Of a DNA stretch of 7,622 bases, positions 1 through 6,957 are shown in pieces. The DNA lies in contig JADFLZ010000095.1 in the NCBI GenBank assembly GCA_022564135.1, positions 1-7,622 of the forward strand. Direction: 5' to 3'. The notes below the pieces were generated by a model that was given only the letters and a program-made list of their open reading frames with translations, had not been told where the DNA came from and made no database searches. Every line of letters starts with the position of its first letter. Positions within the stretch are counted from its first letter, which is position 1. This DNA comes from Candidatus Zixiibacteriota bacterium. GTDB taxonomy: Bacteria; Zixibacteria; MSB-5A5; GN15; FEB-12. Position numbers and translations under genes: made by a program.

Positions 1-447
1 TGCAAAACCTCGTGTCGGTAGTGCCAAAAGCTCATCGCGTTTGACAATACTTATCGAGGCTACTTTGTCTCTGATAACCAGCGGCGTTTCTGCCGTGACG
101 CGAATCACATCACCCAGCTCTTCAGTCGTCGGGGCGACCGTATGATCCTGAAACGATGCCAGGTCAACAGAGACCGATACATTACTAACTTCGAGTGTTG
201 TAAATCCGACTGAACTTACACGTATTGTATAAGTGCCAACCGGAACGTTCAAAATGGAATACTTACCATTTGCATCAGTAACACCGCCAAGCGATGTGCC
301 TACCACAGACACATTGGCGCCGGGTACTGCGTCGCCTGTTTCAGAGCTTGTTATGACACCCGTGATGCGGCCTGATACCGCTGAAAGTACGGTGCCTGAA
401 ACAAGGCAGATAAAAACTGTGAGTACTACGAGTAATTTAGATTTCAT
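1..447 (-). CDS. TonB-dependent receptor-like outer-membrane protein, N-terminal part (runs off the window)
   Basis: The frame is open from an ATG at 447 to the left edge, giving the first 149 residues with no stop. An excellent Shine-Dalgarno site (AAGGAGGAG) sits just upstream and fixes the start. Residues 1 to about 23 form a signal peptide (basic MKSK, hydrophobic core, cleavage near VLS/A). Residues about 25-112 look like a carboxypeptidase-regulatory-like beta-sandwich: GVITSSETGDAVPGANV, then GGVTDANGKYSILNVPVG and YTIRVSSVGF. From about 113 the pattern VIRVTAETPLVIRD followed by SIVKRDELLALPTRGF resembles the beginning of a TonB receptor plug. In this family the rest would be a plug and a 22-strand outer-membrane barrel importing large or scarce substrates; that part is outside the window, so the substrate is unknown. 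The gene lies beyond a terminator and about 560 bp of spacer, so it is probably its own transcription unit. An alternative is another secreted protein carrying the same sandwich domain. Confidence 0.85.
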   Translation of the reverse strand, partial: MKSKLLVVLTVFICLVSGTVLSAVSGRITGVITSSETGDAVPGANVSVVGTSLGGVTDANGKYSILNVPVGTYTIRVSSVGFTTLEVSNVSVSVDLASFQDHTVAPTTEELGDVIRVTAETPLVIRDKVASISIVKRDELLALPTRGFA

Positions 448-740
448 TACTCCTCCTTGTAATGTTGTATTATTTCTCAACTGTTCTGTTCAATGTATCT
501 TCAATGAGTAAAAGCTATTCTAATTTTATCAAATTGGCAAGGCCATTTCCCGCCATCCGATTTGACCTCAAAACTTGGCCGAAAAGTCCCCAAAAGCACG
601 AAAACAGTCAACAAAAACAGATTATTACTGATTTTTTTTTTGACCTTAATTCGCTAAGAATTACTTGAATTTTTGTCCCTTTACTCCACAGATATTTGGA
701 GCTTAAGTCGTTAACTTTTTGTTCTCAAATTTTTTCAGAT

Positions 741-915
741 AAACAGGTTCATCGCCTCATACCTTCATCCTACGATTGTCCCCGAAGAGCAAGGCGTTGT
801 TAAGCAAGAGCTTAGGCCGTGCGGTGGCACGTGTACAGAGGGCGGGTAATGTTGATAACTCTTTGGCTCCTGTGTGATCTGTCAAAAGTCAGTTCTGCTC
901 AAACAGGTTCTTCGC
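741..915. repeat. Segment bounded by a 15-bp direct repeat
   Basis: AAACAGGTTCATCGC at 741-755 and AAACAGGTTCTTCGC at 901-915 match at 14 of 15 positions in the same orientation, 160 bp apart. The enclosed DNA is more GC-rich than its AT-rich flanks and contains two adjacent small hairpins. It has no open frame of note. It may be a copy of a dispersed intergenic repeat or the remains of a small insertion; one window cannot decide this. The repeats themselves are directly visible; the element interpretation is inference. Confidence 0.45.
801..831. repeat. Two adjacent short perfect hairpins
   Basis: TAAGC-AAGA-GCTTA at 801-814 and CGTGC-GGTG-GCACG at 818-831 are each perfect 5-bp stems with 4-base loops, separated by three bases. 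They lie inside the repeat-bounded segment. Neither is followed by a T run on either strand, so they are not obvious terminators. Paired hairpins are typical of REP-like intergenic elements, but this assignment is inferred. Confidence 0.4.
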
Positions 916-1010
916 AAATCAGAGACGATTTGGCCGACCGAATTGTTTAAATTCTAAGCAAAAAAAAATTTAAAATAATATTTTTTTATATAAGCGGTTG
1001 GTTTTTAATT

Positions 1011-1044
1011 AAAAAAAAGACCGCCAATCTTCTGATTGGCAGTC
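1011..1044 (-). terminator. Intrinsic terminator after tRNA-Leu
   Basis: Read on the minus strand, GACTGCCAATC, loop AGAA, and GATTGGCGGTC form an 11-bp stem with a single G-U pair (1044-1019). It is followed at once by eight T residues (1018-1011). It starts eight bases past the 3' end of the tRNA and is the only strong terminator I see after the gap-pgk-tpiA-secG-tRNA cluster, so it probably ends the whole operon. Confidence 0.93.
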
Positions 1045-1052
1045 TCATAAAT

Positions 1053-1134
1053 TGCGGATGGCCGGACTCGAACCGGCACGGATTGCTCCACTACCCCCTC
1101 AAGATAGCGTGTATACCAATTTCACCACATCCGC
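1053..1134 (-). tRNA. tRNA-Leu, anticodon GAG
   Basis: The 82-nt minus-strand sequence folds as a class II tRNA. The acceptor arms are GCGGATG and CATCCGC with discriminator A. The D arm contains GTGAAATTGGTA. The anticodon stem CTATC/GGTAG encloses loop TTGAGGG, which gives anticodon GAG reading CUC and CUU. A long variable arm has stem GGA/TCC, and the T arm is GCCGG-TTCGAGT-CCGGC. The 3' CCA is not encoded, so it must be added by tRNA nucleotidyltransferase. The gene begins 26 bp after the secG stop and ends 8 bp before a strong terminator, so it is likely co-transcribed with secG and released by processing. E. coli also has tRNA-Leu(GAG) (leuU) directly after secG. Confidence 0.97.
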
Positions 1135-1160
1135 TGATTTTCTGAAATTACGTTCCCGAA

Positions 1161-1586
1161 TTAATTTCCAGATGTATCGCCGGGCTGCTTACCGGTTGAA
1201 GTATTTATTTCAATCGGTGTTATCTGAAGGCTTTCACTGAAAGTTGTCTGTTGTTGCTGCTGTTGTCGCAAGGCTTGCTCTCTTTCCTGCTGGGCCTGGC
1301 GGGTAACAACTGATTCACCCGGTTGTCCGCTAATATTCGAAGTACTCGGTCCGCCGCTAGAAATAAGCGCCAGAGCACCGCTGTTGAGCATAAACAAAGC
1401 TGCCAGGACAGAGGTCGCCTTGGACAAAAACGAGGCTGCCCCGCGACCGCCAAAGACCGCACCGGAAACACCGCCGCCGCCAAAGGCAGAACCGGCCAGA
1501 CCTTCACCTTTGCTTGACTGCATCAAAACTACAAGTATCAATGAAAACGAAATGAGAATGTGAGTAACTACTAAAATTGCAAACAA
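1161..1586 (-). CDS. secG: Preprotein translocase subunit SecG
   Basis: SecG is the small, non-essential inner-membrane subunit of SecYEG that stimulates SecA-driven protein export. The 141-residue product shows the family layout. A first membrane helix covers about residues 2-21, followed by the hallmark LMQSSKGEGL. A Gly-rich cytoplasmic loop (about 30-50, with GSAFGGGG) and a second helix (about 55-76) follow. The tail from about 80 is long and polar, with a run of six Gln. This makes the protein longer than the 110-residue E. coli SecG. The start is a TTG at 1586: AAGGAG lies seven bases upstream, and the next ATG lies after the first helix and cannot be the start. The gene follows tpiA by 22 bp and precedes tRNA-Leu by 26 bp. 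A tpiA-secG order is common in bacteria. Confidence 0.95.
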   Translation of the reverse strand: MFAILVVTHILISFSLILVVLMQSSKGEGLAGSAFGGGGVSGAVFGGRGAASFLSKATSVLAALFMLNSGALALISSGGPSTSNISGQPGESVVTRQAQQEREQALRQQQQQQTTFSESLQITPIEINTSTGKQPGDTSGN

Positions 1587-1608
1587 AATTATTCTCCTTA
1601 TTTAAAAC

Positions 1609-2361
1609 TCAAGCTGCTTCTATTATCTTCATAAAGCTATCGGCGCTAAGCGACGCTCCGCCAACCAGAGCCCCATCTATGTCAGGCTGGCTAAATAGTC
1701 CGGCAGCGTTATCGGCCTTAACCGATCCACCATACAAAATAGACGTCGAATTTGCAATAGCTGGTTCAATTTTGGCCAAATTCTCTCGTATATACTTATG
1801 CATATCCTGGGCCATTTCAGGAGTTGCCGTTTTGCCTGTCCCAATAGCCCAAACCGGCTCATAAGCGACAGTCAGATTTTTCATATTTTCTACACTCAGG
1901 CCAGCCATGCCCTTTAACAATTGCCCGGAAACCACTTTTTGGCTGTGGCCGGCTTCTCTTTCTTTAAGGGTCTCTCCGACACAAAAGATGGGCAGAAGGC
2001 CGTTATTAAGGGCTATTTTGAGCTTGGCGTTTATCAGACTGTCATTTTCATAGTGATATTGACGTCTTTCCGAATGCCCGATAATAACATATTTGACACC
2101 GGCAGCAATCAGCATATCAGCCGAAATTTCGGCGGTATAGGCTCCGGATTCATGCTCAGACAGATTCTGAGCGCCGAGTTCAATACTGCTTTTTGATAAA
2201 AGCTCTGCTACCATTGACAAAGAAATAAATGGAGGACAGACAATTGTAACAATCTCAGATTCAGATTTTTCGCTGGCAATTAAGCTGGTGATGAGCTCTT
2301 TAGATTCGGCCGGGGTACAGTTCATCTTCCAGTTGCCGGCAATGATTTTTAGCCGGGACAT
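1609..2361 (-). CDS. tpiA: Triosephosphate isomerase
   Basis: This cytoplasmic enzyme interconverts dihydroxyacetone phosphate and glyceraldehyde 3-phosphate in glycolysis and gluconeogenesis. The 250-residue length is normal for a single TIM barrel. Key residues are intact: Asn10 and Lys12 in GNWKMN, catalytic His96 in IGHSERR, and catalytic base Glu168 in AYEPVW. These are followed by the phosphate-gripping loop 6 (AIGTGKTATPE) and the phosphate-binding segments YGGSVK (about 210-215) and LVGGASL (about 232-238). The ATG shares one base with the pgk stop (TGATG), and there is no clear Shine-Dalgarno site in front. Translation therefore probably depends on ribosomes terminating on pgk, which would keep the two enzymes in fixed proportion. 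Nothing is odd about the protein itself. Confidence 0.98.
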   Translation of the reverse strand: MSRLKIIAGNWKMNCTPAESKELITSLIASEKSESEIVTIVCPPFISLSMVAELLSKSSIELGAQNLSEHESGAYTAEISADMLIAAGVKYVIIGHSERRQYHYENDSLINAKLKIALNNGLLPIFCVGETLKEREAGHSQKVVSGQLLKGMAGLSVENMKNLTVAYEPVWAIGTGKTATPEMAQDMHKYIRENLAKIEPAIANSTSILYGGSVKADNAAGLFSQPDIDGALVGGASLSADSFMKIIEAA

Positions 2362-3575
2362 CAGACTGCTTGAACTTTTGGTTTATCAGTTAGGACTTCA
2401 ATACCGGGCAGGTTTTTTCCTTCTAAGAATTCAAGCGTCGCTCCACCGCCGGTAGAAATATGGGTGAATTTATTTTCGAGCCTTAACCTGGCTATGACGG
2501 CACCGGTGTCACCACCGGAGACAATTGTTTTGGTGCCGCTTGCTGTCAGCTCTGCCAGTTCTCTGGCAATTTCAAAAGTACCTGTTTCAAACGGCTTATA
2601 TTCGAATACTCCCATAGGTCCGTTCCATATTATAGTACGAGCGTCTTTGAGGGCCTTCTTAAAAAGCCTGACCGACTCAGGGCCGATATCAAGTCCTTTT
2701 GAGCCATCCGGAACAGCTTCAATCGAGACGACTTCTGTTTTAGCCGAGTCAGAGATTTCTGCGGCCACTATCGTATCGGTCGGAAAGACTACGGTAGTCT
2801 CCGAGCGTTCAAATTCTTCAATTAATTTTTTGGCAAGATCTATCTTGTTTTTTTCCAAGAGCGATTCTCCAATACTGTAACCCATGGCTTTGGCAAAAGT
2901 AAAGACCATGCCGCCGCCGATCAAAAGCAGGTCGACTTTACCCAGCAGGTTATCAATTATGTCAATCTTATCAGAAACTTTGGCTCCGCCGATTATTGCT
3001 GCCAGGGGACGGTCGGGGCTGTTTAAGGCCTGCCCCAAAAAGCGAAGTTCTTTTTCCATTAAAAGACCAGCCACCGCTTGCGGGAAGAATTTGGTGATGG
3101 CTGTTGTTGAAGCATGGGCGCGATGAGCTGCGCCGAAAGCGTCATTGACATAGATGTCTGCCAGGGTTGATAGTTTTTGGGCGAAGTTCTCGTCATTATT
3201 TTCTTCTTCAATGTGAAAACGAAGATTTTCAAGTAACAAACAGTCGCCTGCTGACAGTTTGCCGGTCAGATTGGAGGCTTCGGGCCCGATACAATCTTCT
3301 GCAAAGAGAACATTCTTACCCAGAAGTTCTGACAATCTTTTTGCGATCGGCTTCAGTGATAACTCTTTGACTGCTTTTCCCTGTGGACGTCCCATATGAG
3401 AGCAGATGATAACTATGCCGCCATCGTTTATGATTTTGTTAATAGTAGGCAGAGTGCTGGTGAGTCGGTGATCGTCGGTAATTTTACCTGCCTTATCAAT
3501 CGGAACATTGAAATCAACTCTTAAGAGAGCCTTTCGTCCGCGGAAATTAATATCTGAAACTGAAATTTTTTGCAT
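2361..3575 (-). CDS. pgk: Phosphoglycerate kinase
   Basis: This enzyme transfers the phosphate of 1,3-bisphosphoglycerate to ADP, the first ATP-yielding step of lower glycolysis, and is reversible in gluconeogenesis. The 404 residues form the usual two Rossmann-like domains. The N-terminal domain has the substrate-binding residues: RVDFNVP (Asp21, Asn23), Arg37, SHMGRP (His60, Arg63), LENLRF (Arg119) and AHRAHAS (Arg152). The C-terminal nucleotide domain has GGAKVSDK (196-203), LLIGGGM (217-223), WNGPMGVFE (317-325) and SGGDT (353-357). The start is the ATG at 3575, directly before the conserved N-terminal beta strand. Its Shine-Dalgarno site is weak (GAGAG about 13 bases upstream), so coupling with gap 23 bp upstream may help. 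The stop overlaps the tpiA start by one base. Confidence 0.98.
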   Translation of the reverse strand: MQKISVSDINFRGRKALLRVDFNVPIDKAGKITDDHRLTSTLPTINKIINDGGIVIICSHMGRPQGKAVKELSLKPIAKRLSELLGKNVLFAEDCIGPEASNLTGKLSAGDCLLLENLRFHIEEENNDENFAQKLSTLADIYVNDAFGAAHRAHASTTAITKFFPQAVAGLLMEKELRFLGQALNSPDRPLAAIIGGAKVSDKIDIIDNLLGKVDLLLIGGGMVFTFAKAMGYSIGESLLEKNKIDLAKKLIEEFERSETTVVFPTDTIVAAEISDSAKTEVVSIEAVPDGSKGLDIGPESVRLFKKALKDARTIIWNGPMGVFEYKPFETGTFEIARELAELTASGTKTIVSGGDTGAVIARLRLENKFTHISTGGGATLEFLEGKNLPGIEVLTDKPKVQAV

Positions 3576-3598
3576 TGATATTGTTAACTCTCAAAAAA

Positions 3599-4582
3599 TT
3601 ACATAATTTTCAGCATATCAATCATGCGGCTGGTAAAACCCCACTCGTTGTCGTACCAGCTGAAAAGCTTGACCATTTTTCCATTGGCCCAGGTCATTTT
3701 AGAATCAAGAATAGAGCCATGGGGGTTGCCCAGAATGTCAACTGATACAATCGGGTCCTGGCAGTACTCAAGCGCCGCCGAAAGATTCGGGTCTGCCGCC
3801 GCGATTTTGAAAGCTTCGTTAACTTCTGCAGTCGTCACCTCTTTTTCTACTATCGCCGAAAGATCAACCAGTGAGCCGCAAATTGTTGGTACCCGTACAG
3901 CAGTGCCGTCCATTTTGCCTTTGAGTTCAGGGAAAATTTCGCTGATAGCTTTGGCCGCACCGGTTGTGGTCGGTATCATTGATACTGCGGCAGCTCTGGC
4001 GCGGCGCAAATCTTTGTGAGGCGTATCCTGCAACCTTTGATCCGAGGTATAAGCATGAATAGTTGTCATATATCCCTGGACCATGCCAAAGTTTTCCAGA
4101 AGAACTTTTACCAGCGGAGCCAGGCAGTTGGTGGTGCAGGAACCGATTGAGATTACATGATGATTGGCGCTGTCATATTTATCGCTGTTGATGCCCGGTA
4201 TAAAAGTGCCGTCGTGGTCTTTGGCCGGGGCTGAGATTAAAACTTTTTTGGCGCCGGCTGCAATATGTTTTGAGGCTTCTGCTTTGGTGCGAAACAGCCC
4301 GGTACACTCCAGTACCACTTCGGCACCAAGCTTACCCCAGTCCAGTTTTGCCGGGTCTCTTTCTGAGCTGACCGGGATTTTCTTACCGTTAACCGACAGA
4401 GAGTTGCCATCGGAAATTACTTCGCCGTCAAAACGACCGTGAATAGAGTCATACTTGAGCAAGTAGGCCAGTGTTTCAGAGTCGGTAATGTCGTTTATCC
4501 CGACAACTTCCATGTTTTCTTTTAACGCCGCTCTCAGGGCAAGTCTGCCGATACGTCCAAATCCGTTAATACCTATTTTCAC
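3599..4582 (-). CDS. gap: Type I glyceraldehyde-3-phosphate dehydrogenase
   Basis: The enzyme oxidises and phosphorylates glyceraldehyde 3-phosphate to 1,3-bisphosphoglycerate, passing electrons to a nicotinamide cofactor. I take the GTG at 4582 as the start. It is preceded by GGAAAGG at good spacing and begins exactly at the conserved VKIGINGFGRIGR, giving 327 residues. Upstream in-frame ATGs would add 9 to 28 unconserved residues and have no clear ribosome binding site. The Rossmann motif is GFGRIGR (7-13). Asp31 after the second beta strand suggests NAD over NADP. Catalytic Cys149 lies in SCTTNC and His176 in TIHAYT; PTTTGAAKA and SWYDNEWG are also present. The usual Leu187 of NAD-type enzymes is Thr in DTPHKDLRR, a small deviation. 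The first 17 bp overlap the end of the barrel gene. Next downstream is pgk, 23 bp away. Confidence 0.97.
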   Translation of the reverse strand: MKIGINGFGRIGRLALRAALKENMEVVGINDITDSETLAYLLKYDSIHGRFDGEVISDGNSLSVNGKKIPVSSERDPAKLDWGKLGAEVVLECTGLFRTKAEASKHIAAGAKKVLISAPAKDHDGTFIPGINSDKYDSANHHVISIGSCTTNCLAPLVKVLLENFGMVQGYMTTIHAYTSDQRLQDTPHKDLRRARAAAVSMIPTTTGAAKAISEIFPELKGKMDGTAVRVPTICGSLVDLSAIVEKEVTTAEVNEAFKIAAADPNLSAALEYCQDPIVSVDILGNPHGSILDSKMTWANGKMVKLFSWYDNEWGFTSRMIDMLKIM

Positions 4583-5285
4583 GATGACGACCTTTCCGTG
4601 TTTTGCCATCTTTATTGTATAAATATTTGAGTCCAATAGTAATACTGAGACCATCGTACTTTTCAATAGTGATGAGTGACTTAGAAAAATTTATAGGCAT
4701 ATACTTGGCGTTGAGCTCCAGCCCCAAAGAATTCGCCAGTGGAATATCAATGCCGCCGCCTATTGAATAGTAAAAGTCTGTACTCGATTCGTCGCGTGTG
4801 ACCAGAAATCTGGTAGTAGAAATCTGGGTGCTTCTTCGGCCGTAGTACATGCCGCCGCCGCCGGTTACGTACGGCTGTATGCGGCTGTGAATTATTGAAA
4901 AAGGATAAAACTTCGCCTGTACCAGCAGAGGGTAAAGAATAAGATTGCCGACATTAGTTGTTCCGGATTCGGTCAATGTGACAGAGCCTCTGTTTGACAT
5001 TCCAAAAGACATTTCCATCATTATAAGAGGGCTGATGCGATAAGCAAAATACCCTTCGAAATAGAAATTAGAATTTGCTATTTTGCTGACCAGAGTTGAA
5101 TTGCTGCTTGGGTCATCCAACCGACTGGGTGGAATATCGCCCATATTAGACCAAACACCCATTCGAACTCCGATTTGGTGGCTCTTAAAGAAGCGGTCAA
5201 GCAAATCGGTCTCAGCGGTTTGACTCCAGACACTGGCAGTACCAATAATCAAAGCCAAAAGCAACAGGACAATTCTTTTAAACAT
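4566..5285 (-). CDS. Small outer-membrane beta-barrel protein of unknown role
   Basis: The product has 239 residues. A signal peptide (MFKR, long Leu/Ile core, probable cleavage near WSQ, residue 22) is followed by alternating amphipathic strands. These include SNFYFEGYFAYRISP, LLVQAKFYPF, IQPYVTGGGGMYYGR and FYYSIGGGIDIPL, ending in LSITIGLKYLY. This is the look of the 8-stranded OmpA/OmpW-like barrel superfamily, and I recognise no specific member or ligand. The barrel would naturally end at KYLY (about 220-223). A 16-residue basic tail beyond it overlaps the gap Shine-Dalgarno site and start. Two adjacent ATGs (5288 and 5285) are possible; I chose 5285 because AGGGG lies six bases before it but only three before the other. 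It has its own near-consensus promoter and is the first gene of the glycolytic cluster. Confidence 0.85.
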   Translation of the reverse strand: MFKRIVLLLLALIIGTASVWSQTAETDLLDRFFKSHQIGVRMGVWSNMGDIPPSRLDDPSSNSTLVSKIANSNFYFEGYFAYRISPLIMMEMSFGMSNRGSVTLTESGTTNVGNLILYPLLVQAKFYPFSIIHSRIQPYVTGGGGMYYGRRSTQISTTRFLVTRDESSTDFYYSIGGGIDIPLANSLGLELNAKYMPINFSKSLITIEKYDGLSITIGLKYLYNKDGKTRKGRHRENRY

Positions 5286-5320
5286 CATAATCCCCTATTA
5301 GTCAACAAGTTGTATCTTCC

Positions 5321-5348
5321 AATATACCTGCAAACCGAAAACTGTCAA
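5321..5348 (-). promoter_or_regulatory. Sigma70-type promoter of the barrel-gap-pgk-tpiA-secG-tRNA operon
   Basis: On the minus strand TTGACA (5348-5343) is a perfect -35, followed by a 16-bp spacer and TATATT (5326-5321), a 5/6 match to the -10. Transcription would start near 5314, leaving a leader of about 28 nt with AGGGG before the barrel gene. The -35 lies 26 bp past the stop of the protease-like gene. The genes downstream are separated by at most 26 bp or overlap, and no other strong promoter or terminator was noticed before 1044. This promoter probably drives the whole cluster. Confidence 0.75.
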
Positions 5349-5373
5349 TACCCTCTTTTGGCAATTAACGGGG

Positions 5374-6951
5374 TTAAAATGGTGAACTGCCTGGCTCAAA
5401 TAGAAATAACCGGCTATTAGCGTAATCAAAGAGGATTTGGTAATTCTCAAGTATCATAGTGCCGATATTTCCTGAAATATACTTCGACCCGATTATACCT
5501 GAACCGGAATCTGCCAGCAGTCCTTCCGAAATTTCTATTTCAAGATTTTCTAACATAAGCTTTGCTATAGAGATTTTGCTGACGGCAGCTCCCTTGCCGA
5601 CTCCTCCCAAAAAGGTACTCAAAGAGCTATCGATTTTGAGTTGACCGACAGCTGCCAGTTTCCGGCCGAAATTCTGATGAATGATCAGACCAAAGGCATT
5701 GCCCAGATCAATCAGAAAATCACCCCGGACACCATTAACCGTGGCCCTGACAGTCGGTATTTTCATAGTCAGTTGAAAAGGAACCGCTCGCCGGGAATGT
5801 TCAATCTCAAATTTTTCAGGATTAAATATGGTAAGAGTCTGGCGCCTGAAATTTATAAGCAGAGGAAACCTGACAAAAAAGTCATAGCCCAAAAGTCCCC
5901 CAAAAGTCAATTTACTCTGAATAAGTCCGGCCAGAGCATCCAGCGGCATAACCCCGGCAGTCTGGTTATATATAGTCACCGGACCAACGGAAATAGAATC
6001 AAACTTAGTTAACTGCAGGCTCTGGAAACCGCCAAGACCCATAGCCGGAAGTTCTCCGAATCGTTCTAAATTCATTTCTGCGACGAATGTTTTGTCATAA
6101 AAACTGGCTGAGGCGCCGGTATCAAGAATGAACCAGCCGAACTTGCTGCCATTGACTTTTAAGCGGACCAGGATATGGCCGCGGCTGTATTTGAAAGGGA
6201 CTGTTATGGAAACAGAGTCTTTGGGGAAATTGTAATCGCTGAACTTCAGCTCAGGCATAGAGAACAGGCCGGGTTCCAAATCCAGGTCGAATTCGACATT
6301 TTCAATATTGATTTCAGCTCGAATAGGCGCCTCGGGGCTGGTAGTGATTGTCTTAGTCGGAAAATATATGCCTTCAAATTTTTTATAATCGTGCATAGAA
6401 GTGTTGATTTGAAGATTGTCGACTGTACTTGCAAATATCTCTAAGCGGGAATTGTCTGTACGAAATGCAAATTTGAGGGTGTCATTTTCTATGGCAAAGC
6501 AAATTATATGATGGAAGCCGCTGTCATCAGTGCTAATAGCTTCAATATGCTCGCAATTACGGCTTAAATTCTGGTTAAGAAGATACTCGAAAGAGAGAAG
6601 ATATAGATTATTAATCAGATCGTTTTTTTCATAGCCGGTCAGCTCAGAAACTCCTCCGTGCATATCTATCTGCCAGGCGGTTTTGCCGTCATAGCCTTGA
6701 ACTAACTCGAATTTCCCAAAGTCTGCCGATGTTAAAATCTTATCCGGCGCCAGATATAAGGCGGTGTAATCGCCGTCGATTCCGTTCCAGTTTATACGGC
6801 CTTCAACTTTGAATGATTTTAGTTCCTTGAGTCTCTCATATGCTTTCTGTCCGCCGACTGATTCGATAAAGAGAGAATCTATATCGACTGCCTGAGCGTT
6901 TGCAGAAAAGAACAATAAGAGAGAAAAAATTAAAGAATGCCGTCTGGTCAT
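5374..6951 (-). CDS. Secreted retropepsin-like aspartic protease family protein with two protease halves
   Basis: The 525-residue product starts with a signal peptide (MTRRH, hydrophobic core, cleavage near ANAQA, residue 21), so it acts in the envelope or outside. Residues about 27-230 are a beta-rich region (starting SVGGQKAYERLKELKSFKVEG, short repeats of YDGKTAW type) resembling LolA/LolB-like or secreted peptidase-associated domains; this assignment is tentative. Two clan AA aspartic protease halves follow. The first has catalytic-type FILDTGAS (Asp277) and the downstream hydrophobic-Gly motif GLLGYDFF (352-359). The second has FLIDLGNA (Asp415) and GIIGSKYI (486-492). Both Asp residues are present, but the second motif is DLG instead of DTG or DSG. 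The two halves could fold on each other like pepsin. There is no clear Shine-Dalgarno site, and a TATAAT lies just upstream of the ATG. Substrate unknown; activity is not assured. Confidence 0.85.
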   Translation of the reverse strand: MTRRHSLIFSLLLFFSANAQAVDIDSLFIESVGGQKAYERLKELKSFKVEGRINWNGIDGDYTALYLAPDKILTSADFGKFELVQGYDGKTAWQIDMHGGVSELTGYEKNDLINNLYLLSFEYLLNQNLSRNCEHIEAISTDDSGFHHIICFAIENDTLKFAFRTDNSRLEIFASTVDNLQINTSMHDYKKFEGIYFPTKTITTSPEAPIRAEINIENVEFDLDLEPGLFSMPELKFSDYNFPKDSVSITVPFKYSRGHILVRLKVNGSKFGWFILDTGASASFYDKTFVAEMNLERFGELPAMGLGGFQSLQLTKFDSISVGPVTIYNQTAGVMPLDALAGLIQSKLTFGGLLGYDFFVRFPLLINFRRQTLTIFNPEKFEIEHSRRAVPFQLTMKIPTVRATVNGVRGDFLIDLGNAFGLIIHQNFGRKLAAVGQLKIDSSLSTFLGGVGKGAAVSKISIAKLMLENLEIEISEGLLADSGSGIIGSKYISGNIGTMILENYQILFDYANSRLFLFEPGSSPF

Positions 6952-6957
6952 CTATAC

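Larger units (their letters stand above)
448..1010. other. 563-bp intergenic region without a gene
   Basis: I found no credible coding sequence on either strand. Short open frames here have no ribosome binding site or recognisable protein. The region must contain the promoter of the TonB receptor-like gene, but I could not pick a convincing -35/-10 pair. The best -10-like string upstream of that gene is TAATAC, with a poorly spaced TTGAAC. The segment at about 741-915 has a different look and is listed separately. From about 950 to 1010 the DNA is very rich in A and T runs, just past the terminator of the upstream operon. Confidence 0.7.

Noticed and set aside
606..645. Possible plus-strand terminator with a run of ten T residues
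   Set aside because: The preceding stem (CAG...CTG around ATTATTA) is only three base pairs, and no plus-strand gene leads into it.
462..668. Plus-strand 68-residue open frame in the intergenic region
   Set aside because: It has no ribosome binding site, low-complexity AT-driven composition, and overlaps the presumed promoter region of the divergent gene.
1052..1240. Plus-strand open frame beginning MRMAGLEPARIAP
   Set aside because: It runs antisense through the tRNA-Leu gene; this type of MAGLEPA peptide is a well-known artefact of tRNA complements.
4583..4666. Longer gap start adding 28 residues
   Set aside because: The extra residues precede the conserved VKIGINGFGR, have no Shine-Dalgarno site, and overlap the barrel coding sequence much further; the GTG at 4582 has GGAAAGG in front.
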